A stretch of 64,000 nt of DNA from Natronospirillum operosum (GTDB lineage: Bacteria > Pseudomonadota > Gammaproteobacteria > Pseudomonadales > Natronospirillaceae), in NCBI RefSeq assembly GCF_004768465.1, contig NZ_SRMF01000001.1, forward strand, positions 845,893 through 909,892. The letters are read 5' to 3'. The notes beneath the pieces are model-generated. The model saw only the letters and a program-made list of their open reading frames with translations, had not been told where the DNA came from and did not search any database. Of this stretch, positions 36,349 to 43,884 are shown in pieces. The translations under genes were made by a program, and so were the position numbers. Within the stretch, counting starts at the first letter, position 1, and every line of letters starts with the position of its first letter.

Positions 36349-37749
36349 TCAGTAGATCCAGCTCAGCCCGTACAGCCACAGGCTCAGAAAGACCAGACAG
36401 AACAGCAGGTAGTGGCCATTCCAGTAGTAGGCCAGGTAGCGCGGAGAGACTCGGGCCAGGCGGGCGGTGACAGCGACCGAGATGGTAAAGGGAGAGGAGT
36501 TGACCGTCAGACTCCAGGCCGACATCAGACCCAGCGCCAGCAGCTCCTGCGTCAACCCGAACAGCTCAACTGGCTGCAGTGCTGCTGCCAGCAGTGTTAC
36601 CGACACGATCGGGTTGAACCCGACCTGACCCAGCAGAATGGTCAGCACCATGGCTGCAATCAGCAACGGCACCCCCTGCAGGTGCAACAGGTTCAGCAAC
36701 CAGACGACCTGGTCCACACTGATCAGCGCCGTGGTGACCGAGCCCAGAAAACCGGCAGCCGCCAGCAGCCCGACCTCGCCGCTCAGCGGCACAACCTGCC
36801 CCGGCACGGTTTTGCGCAGGCGGCGGGCGGTCAGCCGCGGAGCCCAGGCCCAGCCGGCACGTCGGCCCTGCCAGACAAACCAGGCCAGACTGAACAGCGG
36901 GCTCAGCACCAGCACGGACATGGGCAGGTTCAGCACGGTGTTGCCTTCCAGCATGAAGGCGGCCCCTACCAGAGTTGCGATCAGTGCGATCAGTTGCACG
37001 GCGGCCTGCCAGGCATCGGCCGGCGGTCGTGCGCGCGGGCCGGGAGGGTGGACATTTCTGTGCTGGTAGTGATCCAGTATCCAGCCGATCAGGATCAGCA
37101 GCACTGCGGTAACCAGGCCAATGGGCAGTATGGCCTGCCAACGCAGATCTGGAATCATGGTCAGCAACACGATCAGCGTTACCGAGAACGGCGAGGCCAG
37201 GGGCAGGGCGGCAAAGCCACGCAGCATGGCCTGGCTCATGCGCTTCTGACGCAGGCGCTGAATGGACTCCTGCCCCCAGGCCGCAACCAGGCTGTTGCCG
37301 CGCAGCACCATCAGACCGAGCAGATGCAGGACACCAAAATTGAGGATGGTGCCAAACAGGGCAGTGGCATAGCTGAGCATGCCATAGCGCCGACCCGGCG
37401 GCTGGATGACAGCCCATTCGCCGCACCGCCGGATCATGCGTGACTGCTGTGCGGCCAGGCGCAGAAAGGTCAGAGAAATCAGAAAGGTAGCGAAGTAGCC
37501 GCCGCGCTCGAAGGCTTCGCGCAACACACTTGCGGGTGCGTCCAGCCAGGGCAGGGTCAACGCACTGGCTGCGGCCAGGCCGATGAGAATGCGTGGCGAG
37601 TTGGACATGGCATGCCAGCGCAATACGAGGAAAGCCAGGATGGCCGGACTCGCCAGCCACAGCCCCCAGTCCAGGTCAGCCAACTGGTACAGCAGGGTGC
37701 CGATGAAGATAAACGCCAGCGCCACCAGCGGCAGGATTCGGTCCGTCAT
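36349..37749 (-). CDS. Polytopic membrane protein, possible anion/organic-acid transporter
   Basis: 466 residues from ATG 37749 (a GTG at 37803, overlapping the DUF2058 stop, would give 484). About eleven membrane helices, with two long hydrophobic halves and a charged loop around 235-250. ALPLASPFSVTLIVLLTMIPDL and the later GLMSAWSLTVNSSPFTISVAV, with a proline-serine motif in each half, resemble the hairpins of ion-transporter-superfamily permeases. I cannot assign a family or substrate. Downstream of the DUF2058 gene on the same strand. Confidence 0.6.
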   Translation of the reverse strand: MTDRILPLVALAFIFIGTLLYQLADLDWGLWLASPAILAFLVLRWHAMSNSPRILIGLAAASALTLPWLDAPASVLREAFERGGYFATFLISLTFLRLAAQQSRMIRRCGEWAVIQPPGRRYGMLSYATALFGTILNFGVLHLLGLMVLRGNSLVAAWGQESIQRLRQKRMSQAMLRGFAALPLASPFSVTLIVLLTMIPDLRWQAILPIGLVTAVLLILIGWILDHYQHRNVHPPGPRARPPADAWQAAVQLIALIATLVGAAFMLEGNTVLNLPMSVLVLSPLFSLAWFVWQGRRAGWAWAPRLTARRLRKTVPGQVVPLSGEVGLLAAAGFLGSVTTALISVDQVVWLLNLLHLQGVPLLIAAMVLTILLGQVGFNPIVSVTLLAAALQPVELFGLTQELLALGLMSAWSLTVNSSPFTISVAVTARLARVSPRYLAYYWNGHYLLFCLVFLSLWLYGLSWIY

Positions 37750-37796
37750 GACATGCTCGTTGAGAATAGTGATGCCCTTTGCTGCACTGGCTCGAC

Positions 37797-38339
37797 TCAC
37801 CACATCAGGTCGTCGGGAATCGGGAAGTCCTTGTAGGGATCGTCCTCATCCACCTCATTGGCTTTGGGGTCGGCAAGGAATATCAGTGCTTCCGGAAAGC
37901 GTTCCGCCACCTTCTCGGCAATCGTCTTGGGCACGACAACATACTGGTCGTCGGTGGCGCAGATGGCGAGACGCCCCTTGGCCAGTTGGTCCTGAATCTC
38001 GCTGGTTACATACAGACGCTTGATCTTGTTGATGCGCGGGTCGGTGAAATTGAAGCGGATATCACCGTCCACCGGCTGGCGGTTGTGTTGCAGCATCTGC
38101 TTTGCCTGCGCCTGCATGGCGCGGGCTTCTTCCGCCGCCTTGCGCTCCCGGTTCAACTGCCGGTCGCGTTCGACTTTTTCGGCCTGCTGCAGCAGTAGCC
38201 GGGCGCGAGTGTCGTCTTCGGCAGCCTGACCCTTCAGTTGCTGCTTCTTCTGCTTGCGTTTTTCCTGCTGAATCTTCTTGGCTTTCTTGTCGTCCACCAG
38301 CCCGGCGCTTTTCAGTTGATCTGCCAGTGACTTGGCCAT
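37797..38339 (-). CDS. yaiL: YaiL-like DUF2058 protein
   Basis: 180 residues from ATG 38339. MAKSLADQLKSAGLVDDKKAKKIQQEKRKQKKQ is the highly charged, lysine/glutamine-rich N-terminal coiled segment of the DUF2058 family, and INKIKRLYVTSEIQDQLAKGRLAI with DDQYVVVPKTIAEKVAERFPE is the conserved C-terminal domain. Function is not established; it is thought to be nucleoprotein-associated. The longer frame upstream is not supported. Confidence 0.85.
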   Translation of the reverse strand: MAKSLADQLKSAGLVDDKKAKKIQQEKRKQKKQQLKGQAAEDDTRARLLLQQAEKVERDRQLNRERKAAEEARAMQAQAKQMLQHNRQPVDGDIRFNFTDPRINKIKRLYVTSEIQDQLAKGRLAICATDDQYVVVPKTIAEKVAERFPEALIFLADPKANEVDEDDPYKDFPIPDDLMW

Positions 38340-38417
38340 GACACGGAATTCCTGTTGGTCGAATTGAGAGGCGGCCAGTTTACGCAACCGAGAGGCAGGT
38401 GCTCAAGTGATAAAAGC

Positions 38418-38463
38418 TAATACTTAGCTGTTGACCTAACTATTGTTATGGGTTAATACTTAG
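38418..38463 (+). promoter_or_regulatory. Promoter flanked by two TAATACTTAG repeats
   Basis: TTGACC (38431-38436), 17 bp, TAATAC (38454-38459). The 10-bp sequence TAATACTTAG occurs at 38418-38427 and 38454-38463, so the second copy covers the -10. This is a likely operator for the following ArsR repressor. Transcription should begin near 38466, only a couple of bases before the ATG at 38468. Confidence 0.7.
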
Positions 38464-38467
38464 GCAC

Positions 38468-38803
38468 ATGACTAACCATGAAGTGGAACTCAATCAACTG
38501 TTCAGTGCGCTGTCGGACCCCACCCGACGCGGCGTGCTGGCCAGACTATGCGAAGGGCCCGGCACGGTCAGCGAACTGGCCAGGCCCTATGACATGACTT
38601 TGCCTTCATTTACTCAGCATTTGAAGGTGCTGGAACGCAGTGGTCTGGTCAGGTCGCACAAGGAGGGCCGGTCTCGCCTCTATCAGGTGGAGCCTGAACA
38701 GTTGAAACGGGTCGAAGGTTGGCTGGAGCAGCAGCGCCAGGTCTGGGAGCAGCGCCTGGACAGGCTGGATGACTATCTATTGCAGATGAAGGAGAAACAC
38801 TGA
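38468..38803 (+). CDS. ArsR-family regulator
   Basis: 111 residues. Winged helix: LSDPTRRGVLARL near 14, recognition segment VSELARPYDMTLPSFTQHLKVLERSGLVRS near 35-65, wing HKEGRSRLYQVEP. No metal-binding cysteine or histidine site typical of the ArsR/SmtB metal sensors is visible, so it belongs to the non-metal type coupled to AHSA1 proteins. Stop and next start overlap (TGATG), and the operator sits on its own promoter. Confidence 0.9.
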   Translation: MTNHEVELNQLFSALSDPTRRGVLARLCEGPGTVSELARPYDMTLPSFTQHLKVLERSGLVRSHKEGRSRLYQVEPEQLKRVEGWLEQQRQVWEQRLDRLDDYLLQMKEKH

Positions 38804-39306
38804 TGAGTGCCAAATTGCCCTTTACGCCGAATCCCGAAACCGACCTGGTGCTGGAGCGGACGGTCGATGTGCCACCCGAGTGGGTCTGGGCTGCCTGGAC
38901 CAACCCGGAGCACCTCAAGCACTGGTTCTGCCCGCGGCCCTGGTCGGTCGCCGAGTGCAAGATTGATCTGCGTCCCGGCGGTGTGTTTCGAACGGTCATG
39001 AAATCTCCGCAGGGTGAACTGATGCCTGCCGGCGACGGCTGCATTCTGGCCCTGGAAGAGAATCGGCGTCTGGTCTGGACGTCGGCCATGGAACCCGATT
39101 TCCGTCCTGTCGAGTCCGGCGAGGATGCTTTCCTGTTCACCGCCCATATTCTGATCGAGCCTGACGGAGCCGGCACGCGCTATGTCGCTATAGCCATGCA
39201 CCCCGATGAAAAGGGTCGTCAGAAGCATGAGCAGATGGGGTTCCATGAGGGCTGGGGTACGGCGCTGGATCAGCTTGTCGAATACATGCAGTCTCGTGCT
39301 TCCTGA
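38803..39306 (+). CDS. SRPBCC/AHSA1-domain protein
   Basis: 167 residues. A START-like fold with a hydrophobic ligand pocket: LVLERTVDVPPEWVWAAWTNPEHLKHWF at the N-terminus and the final helix GWGTALDQLVEYM. Such proteins are routinely co-transcribed with ArsR-type repressors, as here with a 1-bp overlap. The ligand, and whether it regulates the repressor, are unknown. Confidence 0.9.
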   Translation: MSAKLPFTPNPETDLVLERTVDVPPEWVWAAWTNPEHLKHWFCPRPWSVAECKIDLRPGGVFRTVMKSPQGELMPAGDGCILALEENRRLVWTSAMEPDFRPVESGEDAFLFTAHILIEPDGAGTRYVAIAMHPDEKGRQKHEQMGFHEGWGTALDQLVEYMQSRAS

Positions 39307-39368
39307 GAACAGGATTTGGACAGTTTTCCCGGCGCACCAGGATTCAAAGCAAAGAATCTTCAATAAAG

Positions 39369-39387
39369 ATACTTGACTGTCAAGATA
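39369..39387. promoter_or_regulatory. CTTGA-N3-TCAAG operator-like palindrome
   Basis: ATACTTGACTGTCAAGATAG contains inverted repeat CTTGAC/GTCAAG with one base between. A matching site, CTTGACAATCGAGATA, covers the TTG start of the MarR gene at 39963-39978. The pair suggests a regulator (MarR 39970) that acts both on itself and on this site, about 50 bp before a small open frame. Confidence 0.6.
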
Positions 39388-39428
39388 GTTGCATGTGATG
39401 CTGGGCTCGTCAACAGAAGAGGGCTCAC

Positions 39429-39566
39429 ATGGATGAATTTGGCTGGGTGTCGGTGATCGTGGTCTGGTGGCTGGGAAGGATGCTGGCCATGCTGCATGCT
39501 CGGAGCTACAACTTCTCGACGCGCTCCCGATGGGCGCGCAGGAATGCCTGCGAGCGTCTGAGATAA
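39429..39566 (+). CDS. Possible 45-residue membrane-associated peptide
   Basis: Small frame from ATG 39429 to TAA 39566: MDEFGWVSVIVVWWLGRMLAM then a basic tail. One hydrophobic stretch (about 5-22) could span a membrane. Behind it, AGAAGAGGG is a fair ribosome site and the CTTGA-N3-TCAAG palindrome sits just upstream. It overlaps the 3' end of the MarR gene on the other strand. It may equally be chance. Confidence 0.3.
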   Translation: MDEFGWVSVIVVWWLGRMLAMLHARSYNFSTRSRWARRNACERLR

Positions 39567-39970
39567 CCAAGAATGAGTTTCAGTTCATCCTCTGAATAAT
39601 GGTCCAGCAACGACACGGCCTCCTCGGCCAGAGGGCCCCAGATCGGCTCGGTCCTCTGGCGTGCGTGGTCGGTCAACTCCACAAAAACCCGCCGTCGGTC
39701 CTTGTCGTCGCGACGACGCGTGGCATAGCCGGCGCGTTCCAGGCGGTCGAGCAGGGTGGTAGTGGAGCCCGTCGTCAGATGGGCTGCACGGGCCACAGTT
39801 GATGCAGGAACAGGGCCCATGCGGTCAAGAATGTCCAGCACCCGCAAGTCAGTGAGATGAATCCCCAGGTGTCTGGCTGCAGCCTCGTCAAAGGCCTGCG
39901 TGATTTCCTGCTCCTGCCGCACGGCTTCAAAAAACTGTCCGAGCAGCTCTACTCTACTATCGCTTGACAA
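39506..39970 (-). CDS. MarR-family transcriptional regulator
   Basis: 154 residues. Helix-turn-helix VPASTVARAAHLTTGSTTTLLDRLERAGY near 53-82 and the wing RRRDDKDRRRVFVELTDHARQ near 84-105, with flanking dimerisation helices. Start is TTG 39970 if the frame is full length, or a GTG around residue 18; no good ribosome site is seen for either. An operator-like site covers the TTG. No ligand or target is known. Confidence 0.88.
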   Translation of the reverse strand: MSSDSRVELLGQFFEAVRQEQEITQAFDEAAARHLGIHLTDLRVLDILDRMGPVPASTVARAAHLTTGSTTTLLDRLERAGYATRRRDDKDRRRVFVELTDHARQRTEPIWGPLAEEAVSLLDHYSEDELKLILGYLRRSQAFLRAHRERVEKL

Positions 39971-40058
39971 TCGAGATACCCTTGTGTGAAGCTAAATTGG
40001 TCTAGTGAAATGTACATCAGAACCATAGGTAATCCAAGTTGAATAGCAGGAGTGGACA

Positions 40059-40256
40059 ATGAGTGAATGGATCTGGGTGTCGGGTATTGTAATGGGTGGT
40101 CTGCTGGCGATGGTTTTTCTGTGGCAGATTCTGGAGATAGGGAAGCAACATTCGATCAGGGAAGCACCTGGCTCCGGCCAACTGCAGAAAGAGGTGGAAA
40201 GCCTGGCCGAACGTGTCAGCCGGCTTGAGCAGGAGTTGGCCTCGAAACAGTCCTGA
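40059..40256 (+). CDS. Small PspB-like membrane protein
   Basis: 65 residues. N-terminal membrane helix (about 5-27: WIWVSGIVMGGLLAMVFLW) then a coiled coil LQKEVESLAERVSRLEQEL (about 42-61). This is the topology of phage-shock PspB, and the length is close to its 74, but no pspA or pspC is near, so the call rests on shape only. CAGGAG precedes the ATG. Confidence 0.55.
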   Translation: MSEWIWVSGIVMGGLLAMVFLWQILEIGKQHSIREAPGSGQLQKEVESLAERVSRLEQELASKQS

Positions 40257-40322
40257 TGCATCCGACAGGAGGGGCCATGGCACATTCCGCTTGCTGAGGG
40301 TATAACGGTGCATGGACCCATA

Positions 40323-40958
40323 ATGAATCCGTCGACTATCATGGAAAAACCGTTTTCCCAGGCCTGCGAGAACAACAAGGCCCCCATTCTCGGGATTTTG
40401 CAGCAGGTTTTGCCGGAGCCGAAATGGCGCGGAACCCGGGTGCTGGAGATAGGCTCAGGCACTGGTCAGCACGCCGCCTTTTTCGCACCTCGGCTGCCCT
40501 GGCTGCACTGGCAGCCGACCGATCAGGCCCAGTATCTGCCGGGGTGCCGACTGTGGGTGGAAGACGCTCGCGCAGCCGGTGCTGATAATCTGCTGGAGCC
40601 ACTGGTGCTGGATGTACTGACTCCCGAGTGGCCGTTGTCGCAAGCCGATGCGGCCTTTTCCGCCAATACCGCCCATATCATGCACTGGCCGGCGGTGGAG
40701 GCCCTGTTTCACGGGCTGGGGCAGCGACTGCCGACAGGTGGTCTGTTTTGTCTCTATGGTCCGTTCCGCTATCAGGGCAGACATACCAGCGACAGCAATG
40801 CGCGCTTTGACCGTCATCTGCAACAGCAGGATCCGGGCATGGGCATTCGGGATCTCACGGCGGTGGAACCATTGGCTGCGAACGCCGGTTTCCGGTTGCT
40901 GGCGGATCACGCCATGCCGGCCAACAACCGAACCCTGATCTGGCAGCGCAGCCCCTGA
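40323..40958 (+). CDS. DUF938 SAM-dependent methyltransferase-like protein
   Basis: 211 residues from ATG 40323 (GTG 40308 adds five). Rossmann methyltransferase fold: VLEIGSGTGQHAAFFAPRLP near 39-58 is motif I, and NTAHIMHWPAVEALFHGLGQRL and GGLFCLYGPFRYQGRHTSDSNARFD are DUF938 signatures. The substrate is not known. Isolated between PspB-like and SMR genes. Confidence 0.85.
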   Translation: MNPSTIMEKPFSQACENNKAPILGILQQVLPEPKWRGTRVLEIGSGTGQHAAFFAPRLPWLHWQPTDQAQYLPGCRLWVEDARAAGADNLLEPLVLDVLTPEWPLSQADAAFSANTAHIMHWPAVEALFHGLGQRLPTGGLFCLYGPFRYQGRHTSDSNARFDRHLQQQDPGMGIRDLTAVEPLAANAGFRLLADHAMPANNRTLIWQRSP

Positions 40959-41040
40959 TCTACCGCAAATCAAGGATGTTCAGCGCTGTCCGAGTGCGTT
41001 AGATTAGCCGCCCAATCAGATTCGGGTCAGGAGCAGGGCG

Positions 41041-41373
41041 ATGATTTACTGGGTACTGCTGGCGGTCGCCATTGCAGCCGAAGTGGTGGCCACGTCGGCG
41101 CTGAAAGCCAGTCAGGAGTTCTCCCGCTTCTGGCCGTCAGTGATCGTGGTGGTGGGCTATGGTATTGCGTTCTACTGTCTGGCGCTGACACTGCGCGTCA
41201 TTCCCGTGGGCGTGGCCTATGCGGTCTGGGCAGGTCTGGGTATCGTGCTGATCGCGCTGGTGTCCTGGCTGGTTTATGGTCAGCGCCTGGATCTGCCGGC
41301 CATCATCGGCATGGCCCTGATCATCGGTGGCGTAGTGGTGATTCAGCTGTTTTCCCGGACCAGCGCCCACTAG
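41041..41373 (+). CDS. Small multidrug resistance (SMR) exporter
   Basis: 110 residues, four membrane helices. The essential glutamate sits in AAEVVATSALKAS near 14, followed by AVWAGLGIVLIALVSWLVYGQRLDLPAIIGMALIIGGVVVI. This is the EmrE/QacE type rather than the Gdx guanidine type judging by AYAVWAGLG. It exports cationic compounds by proton antiport, usually as a dimer. The 5' region (40959-41040) shows no guanidine riboswitch. ATG behind CAGGAGCAGG. Confidence 0.88.
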   Translation: MIYWVLLAVAIAAEVVATSALKASQEFSRFWPSVIVVVGYGIAFYCLALTLRVIPVGVAYAVWAGLGIVLIALVSWLVYGQRLDLPAIIGMALIIGGVVVIQLFSRTSAH

Positions 41374-41411
41374 TGTCCTTGCCAGGGGCGCTGTCCGAAG
41401 TGCCAGGGCAG

Positions 41412-42407
41412 TCAGAGCGGCTTGATGGGGCTCGTCTCTGCAGGGCGAACAGCAATCGGATTGCGCAGGGCCCGGCCAAAGGGCTCTGCCTCAATCTCGA
41501 AGATATCTCCCGCGCGTGTTTCAATGCTGTCGGCAAAGCTCAGCGTGGCGGTGCCGAAAAAGTGCAGGTGAGCATCGCCGGGCTGCCGGAACAGTTCGTA
41601 TTTGAAGTGATGATGCTCCAGGTTGTCCAGGCTGTGGCACATGTTGTCCTCGCCGCTGAGAAAAGGCTTCTCCCACAGGATCTGCCCATCACGCCAGATA
41701 CGTGAATACCCCTCGATGCGTGCCGGCAGCTCGTCAATCAGCAGCTCGGGCCCGATCGAACAGGGGCGCAGCTTGGAGTGCGCCAGCAGCAGATAGTTCT
41801 GACGCTCAGTCTTGTGGTCGGAAAATTCATTGCCCAGAGCATAACCAATGCGCCAGGGCTGGCCCTTGTCGTCATTGACATAGCAGCCGGCAATTTCCGG
41901 CTCTTCTCCGGCGTCCAGAGCAAAGTCGGGAGAGGGCAGCGGTGCCTCCGGAGCAACCACCGCCGTGCCGTTGCCCTTGTAGAACCACTCCGGCTGGGCG
42001 CCGGTCTGACCGGCCTCGGGCTTGCCACCGGCCACCCCCTGCTGGAACATCTTCATGCTGTCGGTCAGGTCAGCTTTTGCCGTATTTTGGGTCTTGGCGT
42101 GCATGCTGGCCCGGGTGTCCGCACTGCCCAGGTGAGTCAGGCCAGTACCGGTGACAAACAGCCGCGACGGTTCCGGATGCGTGAAGGGAGACAGCAGGCG
42201 ACCTGACCGGATCAGATCATCGTAACTGAGGGTCTCCCTGCCCAGGGCCCGGGTTATTGCGGTCTTGAGTGAAATGCCCTCGCGCAGGGCACCTTGCGCC
42301 AGCGCATAGACACTGCGGACGGAATCGAGAACCTGTATCTCGGTGGGAGAAATGACCTGGCCGACGGCGGGCGTATCGGCAGCGGACAGAAACTGTATCA
42401 GACGCAT
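41412..42407 (-). CDS. FAH-superfamily protein, GguC/AraD1-like
   Basis: 331 residues. Fumarylacetoacetate hydrolase fold: TGTGLTHLGS near 86-95, a metal-binding glutamate region VNDDKGQPWRIGYALGNEFSDHKTE near 175-200, and the late GDAHLHFFGTATLSFAD. GguC/AraD1 enzymes are sugar-acid dehydratases (for example of 2-keto-3-deoxy pentonates). No sugar operon is adjacent, so the substrate is not proven. It starts at ATG 42407 behind AGGAAGCAACC. Confidence 0.75.
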   Translation of the reverse strand: MRLIQFLSAADTPAVGQVISPTEIQVLDSVRSVYALAQGALREGISLKTAITRALGRETLSYDDLIRSGRLLSPFTHPEPSRLFVTGTGLTHLGSADTRASMHAKTQNTAKADLTDSMKMFQQGVAGGKPEAGQTGAQPEWFYKGNGTAVVAPEAPLPSPDFALDAGEEPEIAGCYVNDDKGQPWRIGYALGNEFSDHKTERQNYLLLAHSKLRPCSIGPELLIDELPARIEGYSRIWRDGQILWEKPFLSGEDNMCHSLDNLEHHHFKYELFRQPGDAHLHFFGTATLSFADSIETRAGDIFEIEAEPFGRALRNPIAVRPAETSPIKPL

Positions 42408-42501
42408 GGTTGCTTCCTGTTTTTATATTAGTCATACAATAGTACCAGAAAGCTTGGCGCAGTAAATGCTGCCGGGCAGGTCGGACGGCCTGGTGTTGTC
42501 G

Positions 42502-43080
42502 TCAGAGTACGGCGATACCCTGACGGCGCAGACATTCACAGAGCGCAATCAGCGGCAGGCCGATCAGGCTGGTAGGGTCGGCGCCCTGGTGGCGCGCAAA
42601 GAGGGCGCTGCCGAGACCTTCGGACTTGAAGCTGCCGGCACAGTCCAGCGGCCGTTCCTTCCTTATATAGGCTTCTATTTCAGCGTCGCCCAGATCGCGG
42701 AACTGAATCTCGTAGCGGTCTACCAGCAGTTCCTCGGCACCCGTCTGGGTATTGAGCACACAGAGGCCGGTATAGAACAGCACCGTCTTGCCGCTGGCAG
42801 CACGGAGCTGCTCAAACGCCTTCTCTTCGGTGCCGGGCTTGCCTACCGGGGTCAGGTCATCCAGGGTGGATACCTGATCGCTGCCGATGATCAGGCTGTC
42901 GGGAAACCGGGTACGCAGGCTGGCCGCTTTCAGGTGTGCCAGTCGACCGGCCAGTTGCTCCGGCGTCTCGCCCTGCAGGGGTGTTTCATCGGCGTCCGGG
43001 CGGGCAGTCTTGAAGTCCAGTTGCAGTCTTGTCAGCAGTTCGCGTCGATAAGGTGACGTGGATCCCAGTACCAGTTGCAT
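42502..43080 (-). CDS. yceF: Maf/YceF-type nucleotide pyrophosphatase
   Basis: 192 residues. Maf family hydrolases remove non-canonical nucleotides; the YceF (Maf-2) branch prefers 7-methyl-GTP. LVLGSTSPYRRELL near 3-16, DETPLQGETPEQLAGRLA near 31, SLIIGSDQV near 63 and the later KSEGLGSALF are diagnostic. It diverges from yceD across a 55-bp promoter region, the usual arrangement in gammaproteobacteria. Confidence 0.93.
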   Translation of the reverse strand: MQLVLGSTSPYRRELLTRLQLDFKTARPDADETPLQGETPEQLAGRLAHLKAASLRTRFPDSLIIGSDQVSTLDDLTPVGKPGTEEKAFEQLRAASGKTVLFYTGLCVLNTQTGAEELLVDRYEIQFRDLGDAEIEAYIRKERPLDCAGSFKSEGLGSALFARHQGADPTSLIGLPLIALCECLRRQGIAVL

Positions 43081-43097
43081 AAAATCATGATTTCGTT

Positions 43098-43126
43098 TTG
43101 ACAGTGACAGGGCGCGAGCATATCAT
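43098..43126 (+). promoter_or_regulatory. Strong-looking promoter of yceD-rpmF-plsX
   Basis: TTGACA (43098-43103), 17 bp, TATCAT (43121-43126). Transcription should begin near 43133, just before the ATG at 43136, so the first gene may be nearly leaderless. Confidence 0.75.
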
Positions 43127-43135
43127 ACCGCGCCT

Positions 43136-43681
43136 ATGACGAACCCGCAGCTCCCCGAATTTATTGCGCCCTATCGGTTGGCTGACCGTGAAGGTGTGTT
43201 GGAAGGGGTTGTAGGGCCCGAAGCACTGCCCCGATTGCAGGCGGCAGTACTGGGCCTGGAAGCCGTTGAAGTCATGGCGCGTTTCTGGCGCAGTGACGAC
43301 GGCGAGCGACTGGCCGAGGGTACGATCAGGGCAGAGGTCCGGATGACCTGCGAGCGCTGTCTTGGCCCCATGACACAGGTTCTGGCTACAGAGTTCCTGC
43401 TGGTGATGGTTACTGAAGAAGCACAGTTGTCTTCAGTGCCGAAGAAATACGACCCCTGGCTAGTGGCGCCGGGGGAGGATATACCCATCGCCGAGCTGCT
43501 GGAAGACACCATGCTTCTGGCCTTGCCACCGTTTCCGATGCACCCGGAAGGGGAGTGTCGGATAAAAACGTCTTTCGGCGGCGCCGATGATGCGGAGGAA
43601 TCCGCTTCGGGGTCGCCAGAGAAAACCAATCCGTTTAGTGTGCTGGCCGAACTGAAAGGCGGCCGGAAAAAACAGGAGTAA
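43136..43681 (+). CDS. yceD: YceD/DUF177 23S rRNA accumulation protein
   Basis: 181 residues. DUF177 proteins affect 23S rRNA levels and are almost always next to rpmF. The cysteine motif MTCERCLGP near 64-72 and [24 protein letters not shown] near the end are characteristic. ATG 43136 has no clear ribosome site, in line with a very short leader. Followed after 4 bp by rpmF. Confidence 0.93.
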   Translation: MTNPQLPEFIAPYRLADREGVLEGVVGPEALPRLQAAVLGLEAVEVMARFWRSDDGERLAEGTIRAEVRMTCERCLGPMTQVLATEFLLVMVTEEAQLSSVPKKYDPWLVAPGEDIPIAELLEDTMLLALPPFPMHPEGECRIKTSFGGADDAEESASGSPEKTNPFSVLAELKGGRKKQE

Positions 43682-43685
43682 CACC

Positions 43686-43865
43686 ATGGCTGTTCAGCAG
43701 AACAAAAAGACGCGTGCCCGCCGCGGCAATCGTCGTTCTCATGACGCGCTTGGCACCGCCACGCTGTCCGAGGATTCAGTAACCGGTGAAAAGCACCTGC
43801 GTCACCACGTGAGCCCCGATGGTTTCTATCGTGGCCGCAAAGTGGTCGACAAGGGTGACGAGTAA
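43686..43865 (+). CDS. rpmF: 50S ribosomal protein L32
   Basis: 59 residues ([20 protein letters not shown]...), the conserved N-terminus of L32 followed by [18 protein letters not shown]. No zinc-binding cysteines, so the C-minus form that needs no zinc. AACAGGAGTAACACC precedes the ATG. Between yceD and plsX, as is standard. Confidence 0.97.
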   Translation: MAVQQNKKTRARRGNRRSHDALGTATLSEDSVTGEKHLRHHVSPDGFYRGRKVVDKGDE

Positions 43866-43884
43866 TCCAGGTCAAGGTTGACCC

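Noticed and set aside
36412-37443. 343-residue plus-strand frame opposite the membrane protein
   Set aside because: Glutamine/histidine/arginine-rich product typical of antisense to a membrane-protein gene; no ribosome site.
40959-41040. Guanidine riboswitch before the SMR gene
   Set aside because: No paired ACGR hairpins or other recognisable guanidine motif is present in the 82 bp.
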